A stretch of 64,000 nt of DNA, from positions 2,820,001 through 2,884,000 of the forward strand of contig NZ_CP133781.1 in assembly GCF_034350045.1 (NCBI RefSeq), in the 5' to 3' direction. Source of the stretch: Pseudomonas sp. CCI4.2. GTDB taxonomy: Bacteria; Pseudomonadota; Gammaproteobacteria; Pseudomonadales; Pseudomonadaceae. Positions within the stretch are counted from its first letter, which is position 1; each line of letters begins with the position of its first letter. The notes beneath the pieces were generated by a model, which saw only the letters and a list, made by a program, of their open reading frames with translations, did not search any database and was not told the origin of the DNA. The position numbers and the translations under genes are program-made. Positions 57,298-64,000 of the stretch are shown in pieces.

Positions 57298-60200
57298 TGA
57301 TTTTTATCGTGCACTGGAAGAGCGTTTTCGCGCTTCCCGTGAGGAAATTCGGGCGCGTCTTGAAGGTTATCGCCCGTTTCTATCCGCGTTGTGTCAAACC
57401 ACCCCGCGACCCAAGGCATTCGATATCGGCTGTGGCCGCGGCGAATGGCTTGAGCTACTGACTGAAGTCGGTCTGGATGCGCGCGGTGTGGACCTGGACG
57501 ATTCGATGCTTGCCGCCTGCCATGAGCGCGGGCTCCACGCACAGAATCAGGATGCGCTTGAGGCACTGCAAGCCCTGCCTGACGCAAGCCTGGACTTGAT
57601 TTCAGCGTTCCACGTGGTTGAGCACCTGACGTTCGACTACCTGCGAGCGTTGCTAAAAGAGGCTCAGCGAACCCTGAGCCCCCACGGGTTGCTCATCCTG
57701 GAAACGCCCAACGCCGAAAATCTGATTGTGGGCACCAACAATTTCTATCTGGACCCCACCCACCAGCGTCCGGTCCCGGCGATATTTCTCGATTTTCTGT
57801 GCCAGCATTCCGGTTTCGCACAGAGCAAGATCGTTCGTTTGCAAGAAGACCAGGCGTTGCACACGCCCGATGCCTATATCGGGCTGTGGCAAGTGCTCTA
57901 TGGCGTCAGCCCGGATTACGCCATCGTGGCGCGTAAGTCTGTCCCGGCAGAGCCTGCAAACGATGCGTTCGCCCAGCTCTTCAGTAAAGATTATGGTCTT
58001 GACCTACAGACTCTGGCGCAACGCCATGATCAATACGCGCTGCGTAACAACGACGCCCAGCATGCAGTCGATCAACGCCTTGAAAGCCTTGGAAACCAGC
58101 TCCATACCCAAGGCGAATACGCTGAACAACTCGCCCAGCTCTGCAAAGAAAGTGCAGAGCGCGCTGAGGCCGCTGAAGCCGAACTTCGGCTTATATACGG
58201 TAGCCGCTCGTGGCAGATAACCCGGCCCATGCGCGAGCTGTTCGATACCCTTAGGCACATGGACCGAGCGTCTCTGAAGAGAGGGCTGGCGCGGAGTGTC
58301 ATCCGCCCAGTGTTCGGCACCTTGAATTATGTAAACAGCAAACCGCGTTTGGCTCAGGCGTTGCGCGCAGCAGTCAACCGCGTGCCTGGGCTGAAAGGGC
58401 AGATGCGCGGCCTGGCGTTCAGGTTAGGTAGATTAAGCCAGCCGGTTCTGTCTGACGTGTTGAGCAGTTATTCGCCGCGTGTCGTGCAACTGGGCCAGCA
58501 CTTGCAACACCTGCTTGAACCTGGAGCCAAGGCGTCGGCTACGCCGCAGCCCAATGAGCGCCCGCGTCTGGCCTATGTTTCACCGATGCCGCCGGACCGT
58601 ACCGGCATTGCCGATTACAGCGCCGAACTGCTGCCTGCCCTCGCTCAATACTACGAAATCGACGTCATTGTTGAGCAGGGCAGCGCAACCCCGAACGGGA
58701 GTGGCTACCAGCTGCGCGACCCGGACTGGTTGCGCCATAACGCTCACAGCTACAGCGCGGTGCTCTATCACTTCGGCAACTCGCCCTTTCATTGCTACAT
58801 GGTTGAGTTGATCGAGCAGGTGCCGGGCATCGTTGTCCTGCACGATTTCTACCTCAGTGGCTTGATCTGGGCGATGGAAACCCGCCCGGCCTACAGCGGC
58901 ATAAAAATGCGTGAGCTGTATTACAGCCACGGTTACAGCGCCCTGATCGAAGCCCGGCACGACGAGCGCAAAATCGCTGAGCGTTACTCTTTTAACCGCA
59001 GTGTGCTGCAACGTGCCCAGGGTGTGATTGTCCATTCGGCCGTGTCTTTGCGTCTGGCCGAACAGTCTTACGGCGCGCAAGCGTGTGCCGACTGGGTGCA
59101 GATTCCGCTGTTGCGTGAACTGGCCGATCAAAGTGATAAGGCACATTCCCGTGCCCATAGCCGCGAGGCTCTAAAAATCACCGAGGGTGCATTTATAGTC
59201 TGCAGCTTTGGATTATTGGGTGAGACCAAACTCAATGATCGACTGCTTGACGCTTGGCTCGCCTCTGACCTGGCCGACGACAGCGATTGCCATCTGGTAT
59301 TCGTCGGCGATCTGGGCACCGACGATTACGCTCAAACATTGCGCAAGCGGCTGGCTGATGTGGGCGCACAGTCGCGTATCAGTATTACCGGTTGGGCGGA
59401 CAGCGCGACCTTCGAGCATTACCTCGGTGCAGCCGACATTGCGGTGCAACTGCGCAGCCTGACACGGGGTGAAACCTCGGCCGCCGTGCTCGACTGCATG
59501 AACCACGGCGTGGCGACCATCGTCAACGCCAATGGCAGCATGGCCGACCTGCCGGAAACCGGCGTGTATCGCCTGCCCGATACCTTCAGCGATGCGCAAT
59601 TAGCCGAAGCCCTACAATTGTTGCGCCACGATCCCCAAGCCCGCAGTGCGCTGGGCCAGCGTGGGCGTGAGGTCATCGAACAGCACCACACGCCGCAGCA
59701 TTGCGCTGGCCTGTATCACCTGGCGATTGAGCGCTTTTGCCAGCGCAACCTTGAGGTCGAGCAAGGGCTACGGCAGGTGTTGGCACAGTTGCCGATTCCC
59801 GTTCGTGAAACCAATGAAGTGCTCGCACAGGCTGAACAGCTTCTGCAAGGGCGCCTCGACCCGCTGCGCCCTCGGCAATTACTGTTAGACATTACCGGCA
59901 CCTTTAACGTAGACCGGCACAGCGGTATAGAGCGCGTAGCCAAGGCATTGACGGTCGCTTTGCTCAACCAGCCACCCGCTGGGGTGCGTGTCGAGCCGGT
60001 CTACCTCTCCAACCTCGGCGGCCATTGGCATTACCGTTATGCCAACGCATTCACGGCCAAACTGCTGGGCTTGCCCTTTGCGCTGGTAGACCGAGGCATC
60101 GATTATGGTCCTGGTGACCAACTGATTGCCCTGGACCTTTCCGGCAACTCGTTGGTTCAAGCCAGTCTTTGCGGTCTGTATAAGCGTCTTCAGGCTGGGG

Positions 60201-61057
60201 GCGTCAACTGCCGGGTGCTGGTTCACGACCTGTTGCCGGTAACCTGCCCTGAATTGTTTCCGCCGCAAGCGGACCACCACTTCGCTGATTGGCTGAACCA
60301 TGTCGCACGACTCGACGGCGCGGTATGCGTGACTAACACCGTAGCGGGCGAGTTGCGGCAGTGGATGCACAAGGCGTTGCCCGATCGAGTGGCTCATTTC
60401 ACCTTCGATCACTCTCACCACGGTGCCGACCTGTCTAACTCGTCGCCCAGCCAAGGCCTGCCCTCTGAAGCCAATGAGCTGATGGCGATGTTTGCCATGC
60501 GCCCCAGTGTATTAATGGTGGGCACCCTCGAACCGCGCAAAGGTTATCTGCAGGCTGTCGACGCATTCACCCAGCTGTGGGAGAGCGGGGTCGATGTCAA
60601 TTTGGTCATCGTCGGGCGTGCCGGTTGGCAACAATTGCCGCTTGATCAGCAGCGCAGCATTCCGCAACTGCTGGCGCGGCTGGCCAACCACCCAGAGAAA
60701 GGCCGGCGCCTGTTCTGGCTCGACGGTCCCAGCGATGAGTTTCTTGAACTCATTTACGCCAGCGCCAGTGGTTTGCTCGCGGCTTCCGAAGACGAAGGTT
60801 TCGGTTTGCCATTGATCGAAGCTGCGCAGAAGGGCCTGCCAATTTTGGCCCGGGATATTCCGGTCTTTAGAGAAGTCGCCACCCAGCACGCGTGTTACTT
60901 CACTGCCGATGATCCGCGGCAATTAGCGGCGGCAGTGAGCAGTTGGGTAGAGAAGGGGTTTCAACCCTCGTCCATCGACATGCCATGGCTGACCTGGCAG
61001 CAGAGTGCTGACAATCTTCAGCATTTATTGCTGGACTCACCGGCAACCGCCCTTTAA
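57290..61057 (+). CDS. Methyltransferase-coiled coil-double GT4 glycosyltransferase
   Basis: A 1255-residue multidomain protein. Residues of about 25-215 form a SAM methyltransferase (D-I-G-C-G-R-G-E-W, H-V-V-E-H-L). Residues of about 255-305 are a heptad-like helical segment followed by S-R-S-W-Q-I-T. Residues of about 425-820 form a first GT4 (P-P-D-R-T-G-I-A-D-Y-S). Residues of about 860-1240 form a second GT4 (G-T-L-E-P-R-K-G and S-E-D-E-G-F-G-L-P-L-I-E-A). Directly after wzm-wzt it probably builds and caps the exported glycan. The ATG has GGAGA upstream and overlaps wzt by 8 bases; 16 codons upstream were rejected. Confidence 0.88.
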   Translation: MIDDFYRALEERFRASREEIRARLEGYRPFLSALCQTTPRPKAFDIGCGRGEWLELLTEVGLDARGVDLDDSMLAACHERGLHAQNQDALEALQALPDASLDLISAFHVVEHLTFDYLRALLKEAQRTLSPHGLLILETPNAENLIVGTNNFYLDPTHQRPVPAIFLDFLCQHSGFAQSKIVRLQEDQALHTPDAYIGLWQVLYGVSPDYAIVARKSVPAEPANDAFAQLFSKDYGLDLQTLAQRHDQYALRNNDAQHAVDQRLESLGNQLHTQGEYAEQLAQLCKESAERAEAAEAELRLIYGSRSWQITRPMRELFDTLRHMDRASLKRGLARSVIRPVFGTLNYVNSKPRLAQALRAAVNRVPGLKGQMRGLAFRLGRLSQPVLSDVLSSYSPRVVQLGQHLQHLLEPGAKASATPQPNERPRLAYVSPMPPDRTGIADYSAELLPALAQYYEIDVIVEQGSATPNGSGYQLRDPDWLRHNAHSYSAVLYHFGNSPFHCYMVELIEQVPGIVVLHDFYLSGLIWAMETRPAYSGIKMRELYYSHGYSALIEARHDERKIAERYSFNRSVLQRAQGVIVHSAVSLRLAEQSYGAQACADWVQIPLLRELADQSDKAHSRAHSREALKITEGAFIVCSFGLLGETKLNDRLLDAWLASDLADDSDCHLVFVGDLGTDDYAQTLRKRLADVGAQSRISITGWADSATFEHYLGAADIAVQLRSLTRGETSAAVLDCMNHGVATIVNANGSMADLPETGVYRLPDTFSDAQLAEALQLLRHDPQARSALGQRGREVIEQHHTPQHCAGLYHLAIERFCQRNLEVEQGLRQVLAQLPIPVRETNEVLAQAEQLLQGRLDPLRPRQLLLDITGTFNVDRHSGIERVAKALTVALLNQPPAGVRVEPVYLSNLGGHWHYRYANAFTAKLLGLPFALVDRGIDYGPGDQLIALDLSGNSLVQASLCGLYKRLQAGGVNCRVLVHDLLPVTCPELFPPQADHHFADWLNHVARLDGAVCVTNTVAGELRQWMHKALPDRVAHFTFDHSHHGADLSNSSPSQGLPSEANELMAMFAMRPSVLMVGTLEPRKGYLQAVDAFTQLWESGVDVNLVIVGRAGWQQLPLDQQRSIPQLLARLANHPEKGRRLFWLDGPSDEFLELIYASASGLLAASEDEGFGLPLIEAAQKGLPILARDIPVFREVATQHACYFTADDPRQLAAAVSSWVEKGFQPSSIDMPWLTWQQSADNLQHLLLDSPATAL

Positions 61058-61318
61058 ACATTCGCGCATCGGCGCGCCACGATTGCAACGTGCGCGCGCT
61101 CTGTCGCAAAGGGCGTCATTGCAGTGGACACAACGCATTTATATATGCCAATTTCCCGGCCATCGCTTAGTAGCTATCTATATAGATAGCTACTAGCGAA
61201 CAACCTATCCATCGATCCAGGCCATTTGGATCATCAGAATCCGAAAAGAAACATTCCCCTTGCCTTGTTACGTGCTGAAAGGCGAATTAGGGTTGCGGCG
61301 ATTTTTGCGAGAAAACCG
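61058..61318. other. Intergenic region before the acyltransferase gene
   Basis: About 260 bases separate the glycosyltransferase gene from the acyltransferase start. It contains a perfect 28-base palindrome (listed separately) and AT-rich stretches (TATATATG near 61141). This suggests a new promoter rather than continuation of the manC-wzt operon. Confidence 0.5.
61169..61196. promoter_or_regulatory. Perfect 28-base palindrome, right copy of a shared motif
   Basis: TAGTAGCTATCTAT and its exact inverse ATAGATAGCTACTA form one uninterrupted palindrome; CGC/GCG just outside extend it with one bulged base. Its right flank shares 16 of 18 bases with the palindrome at 33940. It may be an operator for a dimeric regulator of the acyltransferase gene, a small repeat, or a cruciform or terminator stem; no T-run follows. 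Confidence 0.6.
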
Positions 61319-63451
61319 ATGAATTTGACACCGCTTCCCCCTGTTGCTCGCACACCCTACTTTCCTTACATCGACGGCATACGGGCCTTGGCCGTCCTCG
61401 CTGTGCTTATTTATCACCTGCACGGCCCGTGGTTGCCGGGTGGGTTTGTTGGGGTTGACGTATTTTTTGTCATCTCTGGCTTTGTCGTCAGTGCCTCGAT
61501 CGTCAGTTTTCGTGGACGTGGTCTGCTGCAATTTTTCAGCTATTTCTATGCTCGGCGGATCAAGCGGATCTTCCCGGCGCTGATCGTCTGCTTAGTGGTG
61601 ACCGCCTACGTCACTGCGTTGTTCGTACCGGTTTCGTGGCTCAGCGAGGTTAACCAGAAGACCGGGCTCTATGCGTTTTTCGGTTTGAGTAACTTCATCC
61701 TGGCCCGGACCGGTCGTGACTATTTTGCGCCCACCACCGACTTCAACCCCTACACCCACACCTGGTCGCTGGCGGTGGAGGAGCAGTTCTACCTGGTTTT
61801 TCCGCTGATGTTCCTCGCGTGGCTAAGTGGTCGTAAGGGCCGTGGGCTGTCCATTGGCCTGTTTGTCGTGGCCGGCGTGGCCTCGCTGATCTTCGCGGGG
61901 TGGCAGAGTGCCGTCAGCCCTACCGCAGCCTACTTCCTCAGCCCAAGCCGTTTTTGGGAACTGGCCGCCGGGGTGTTGCTGTTTCAATTAACCCAACAAA
62001 AACCGGTGGTCGAAACCCTGTCGTCCGGGCCGAGGAATGGATTCTTTGCCGCCCTGTCTTTGCTGCTGTTGTTGGCGGCGCTGGCGTTTACCTCATCGAG
62101 CTATTTTCCGTTTCCAGGTGCCTTGCCTGCTGTCGTGGGAACCGTGGGGATTATTTACTATCTGCACCATCACCCGCAGCTCAAGCGCCTGCATAAACTC
62201 TTGGGTAACGGCCCTCTGGTGTATATCGGCCGCATTTCCTATTCTCTTTACCTTTGGCATTGGCCAGTGTTCGTTTTATTTCGCTGGACAGTCGGAATCG
62301 ACACGCCTTTGCTGCGCTTTTTGGCAACGGTTCTGGCGTTTGCCCTCGCCATTGCGTCGTACACATGGATTGAAACCCCGATTCGCCATTCGCGCTCCCT
62401 TCTTCGGTTGTCACAGGCGGCGGTCATTACCCTTGGCCTGGCGTGCATCGGTGCTAGCTGGTGGGGCGCTGACACGATCGCCCTCTATGAACACCAGATT
62501 TCTCTGAGCACCGTGAGTAAAAACCAGGACGACTGGTACCCCCATGGTTCCTGGTTTAGCGCCGAAAACCCCGGTTGCCTCGCCGAACCGGAGTACAGCG
62601 ATGTGGGTGGCGGCTTGATGATGATCTACAAGCCTTACCACTGTGTGACACCGCGCCCAATTAACGAACACAGTATTTATGTGATCGGCGACTCCCACGC
62701 GTTGGCGTACGAAGGCCTGTTCAAGCAATACGCCATACGCAACAGCACCCAGGTGTTTGTCTACAACAACGGCGGTTGCCCGTTCATTAGCCTGCAACCC
62801 TACAGAGAAAACGATAACGCTCAGTGTCAGCAGTACGCCAAAGCGTCGCTGGAAGACCTCCACAATCGGATCAAGCCAGGGGATGTGTTGTTTTTGCCGT
62901 CCCTGCGCTTGGCGCGGCTCTCGGATCAGTGGATATCGTTTGGGGAACAAGACGCCGACGCCATAATGTTCGGGCCGGCCGCCGATGCGGGGCGCGAGCG
63001 GGTAATAAAAGACGCAGTGGTTATTTTGAAAGGGTTTTCTGACAAAGGCGTACAGATCGTTTTCGAGGGCCCAAAACCGATATTTCGTGCTCCGCCCTTT
63101 CGTTGCGCTGACTGGTTTAACCACAACAACCCGATTTGCGCACCCGGTTTCAGCGTGCCGAAAGCACTTATGGAAAGCTACCGCGCACCTGTTTTGCAGT
63201 CTTTCGCCGCGATCATCCAGCAGGTTCCGAATGTTTCTGTCTGGGACCCATTCCCAATTTTGTGCCCAGGTCAAGCCTGCAATGCGTTCCGTGATGGCAA
63301 ACCGCTCTTCCTGGATGGCGATCATTTGAGCGGCAACGGCAACGTTTTGCTTTTAAAAGATTTCACAGAATTTATGGCGAAACGCCTTCTGCCATTGGGA
63401 AAACCGGGCGCGAACATTTCTGGTGCCCCACCTAAAGACAGATCCCTGTAG
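61319..63451 (+). CDS. Acyltransferase-3/SGNH fusion (polysaccharide O-acetyltransferase)
   Basis: A 710-residue OafA-type membrane enzyme. The N-terminal half (about ten helices) has Y-I-D-G-I-R-A-L-A-V-L-A-V, a Y-H acyl-site histidine in L-I-Y-H-L-H and T-W-S-L-A-V-E-E-Q-F-Y. The periplasmic C-terminal half is an SGNH domain with G-D-S-H-A and the catalytic D-G-D-H-L-S. Such fusions O-acetylate exported O antigen or other glycans. The ATG used matches the family start; the upstream in-frame ATG adds 31 unrelated codons. Likely modifies one of the two polysaccharides encoded here. Confidence 0.9.
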   Translation: MNLTPLPPVARTPYFPYIDGIRALAVLAVLIYHLHGPWLPGGFVGVDVFFVISGFVVSASIVSFRGRGLLQFFSYFYARRIKRIFPALIVCLVVTAYVTALFVPVSWLSEVNQKTGLYAFFGLSNFILARTGRDYFAPTTDFNPYTHTWSLAVEEQFYLVFPLMFLAWLSGRKGRGLSIGLFVVAGVASLIFAGWQSAVSPTAAYFLSPSRFWELAAGVLLFQLTQQKPVVETLSSGPRNGFFAALSLLLLLAALAFTSSSYFPFPGALPAVVGTVGIIYYLHHHPQLKRLHKLLGNGPLVYIGRISYSLYLWHWPVFVLFRWTVGIDTPLLRFLATVLAFALAIASYTWIETPIRHSRSLLRLSQAAVITLGLACIGASWWGADTIALYEHQISLSTVSKNQDDWYPHGSWFSAENPGCLAEPEYSDVGGGLMMIYKPYHCVTPRPINEHSIYVIGDSHALAYEGLFKQYAIRNSTQVFVYNNGGCPFISLQPYRENDNAQCQQYAKASLEDLHNRIKPGDVLFLPSLRLARLSDQWISFGEQDADAIMFGPAADAGRERVIKDAVVILKGFSDKGVQIVFEGPKPIFRAPPFRCADWFNHNNPICAPGFSVPKALMESYRAPVLQSFAAIIQQVPNVSVWDPFPILCPGQACNAFRDGKPLFLDGDHLSGNGNVLLLKDFTEFMAKRLLPLGKPGANISGAPPKDRSL

Positions 63452-63684
63452 GAATATTCTTGTTTGTACGTGGGAAAGCTGTGTAGGATGGCCGGGCTTA
63501 ATAGCAAATAGTCCGAACGTTGGTATGGAATCGAAACGAAATGGACTAAGTGCGTTTGGCGAGTAACACCATTTACAAAGGGGCTTGCCCCAATACGGGG
63601 CGCTGCACCCAGGCTGGGGCCGACGGGCCCGCAACACCCAAGCCTGCCTGTCGATTCGACAAATAATTTTGGAGAAGTACCGAA
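63452..63684 (+). other. GC-rich structured leader of the DUF4214 gene
   Basis: About 230 bases. The last 100 are GC-rich and fold readily: GGGGCTTGCCCC near 63580, and a larger stem with CAGGCTGGG (63610) against CCCAAGCCTG (63637-63646). They end in an excellent ribosome site, GGAGAAG, ten bases before the ATG. This form fits a long, stable untranslated leader of a highly expressed mRNA; that is inference. Confidence 0.5.
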
Positions 63685-64000
63685 ATGGCAACTCAAGCAC
63701 AAATCGCAGCAGTACAACAACTGTACGTAGGTTACATGGGCCGCGCAGCTGACTCAGCTGGTCTGGCGTTCTGGGCTAATGCTATCGCTACTGGCACCGC
63801 TACCATCCAGTCTGTTGCGACAGGCTTCACCCTGAGCGCCGAATACAGCACTGCCTACGCAGGCTTGGCTAACGACGCTCTGGTTGACAAGGTTTACAAC
63901 AACGTTTTGGGCCGTGCTTCTGATGCAACCGGTAAAGCGTTTTGGGTTGCTGCTTTGGCCAGCGGTTCCGTGACTGCCGCTACACTGGTTGCCACCATCG
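63685..64000 (+). CDS. DUF4214-repeat secreted protein, S-layer-like (3' partial)
   Basis: The first 105 residues of a protein cut by the window end. There is no Sec signal peptide and no cysteine. It is rich in Ala, Thr and Ser, with two DUF4214-type repeats: L-Y-V-G-Y-M-G-R-A-A-D-S-A-G-L-A-F-W and V-Y-N-N-V-L-G-R-A-S-D-A-T-G-K-A-F-W. Such domains occur at the N-terminus of type I-secreted surface proteins; the N-terminal LPS-binding part of Caulobacter RsaA looks similar as I recall it. Codons are strongly biased (GCT, GGC, AAC), suggesting high expression. A C-terminal RTX/secretion signal would lie beyond the window. Confidence 0.85.
   Translation, partial: MATQAQIAAVQQLYVGYMGRAADSAGLAFWANAIATGTATIQSVATGFTLSAEYSTAYAGLANDALVDKVYNNVLGRASDATGKAFWVAALASGSVTAATLVATI

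Noticed and set aside
1..64000. CRISPR array, tRNA, rRNA or prophage
   Set aside because: No regularly spaced direct repeats, no tRNA cloverleaf or rRNA sequence and no phage structural or integrase genes were recognised. The repeats present are REP palindromes.

Overview
The window is a chromosomal segment of a Pseudomonas, most likely of the P. fluorescens/P. putida side of the genus. The gene order serC-pheA-hisC-tyrA/aroA-cmk-rpsA-(lipoprotein)-ihfB-lapA-wzz, the fused tyrA-aroA gene, the mtaD/ubiG/mupP/yciK cluster next to mtnA and gyrA, UndA, and the many GGAGC-type REP palindromes all point there. No rRNA, tRNA, CRISPR array or prophage was seen.

Region 1 (1-34 kb) is mostly core genome. 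It opens with a cut DTW-domain gene, then a small hypothetical, an EamA transporter, fumC, a DUF2059 protein, a BolA protein, trhO, a DsbA-like protein and an ABC exporter. A GGDEF-EAL c-di-GMP enzyme lies just upstream of undA (1-undecene synthesis), and a second diguanylate cyclase converges on them. Next come yciK, mupP, ubiG and mtaD on the minus strand, then mtnA, gyrA and the serine/aromatic amino acid genes through rpsA, ihfB, lapA and the O-antigen length regulator wzz. A frameshifted metallo-beta-lactamase/beta-CASP gene follows.

Region 2 (about 34-47 kb) is an AT-rich Wzx/Wzy-type O-antigen island. After a 590-base leader with palindromes and an ops-like element come a Wzx flippase, GT2, GT4 and WbuB-like glycosyltransferases, and three overlapping genes for a UDP-6-deoxy-L-HexNAc. 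The RmlD-like single-domain reductase suggests L-QuiNAc rather than L-FucNAc. Then follow a truncated epimerase remnant, wbpL, wbpM and a candidate Wzy. A decayed IS66 element (46.9-47.4 kb) closes the island.

Region 3 (47.9-64 kb) is the most unusual. manC (GDP-mannose) is followed by a type I secretion system (ABC, adaptor, TolC-like) whose last gene overlaps gmd. Then come an ABC polysaccharide exporter (wzm, wzt with a carbohydrate-binding tail), a 1255-residue methyltransferase/coiled-coil/double-glycosyltransferase protein and an acyltransferase-SGNH protein. The window ends inside a DUF4214-repeat protein with a strong ribosome binding site. The layout resembles the Caulobacter S-layer locus, where a type I exporter and O-polysaccharide genes serve a secreted protein anchored to LPS. 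I infer a surface-protein display system with its own exporter and its own polysaccharide anchor.
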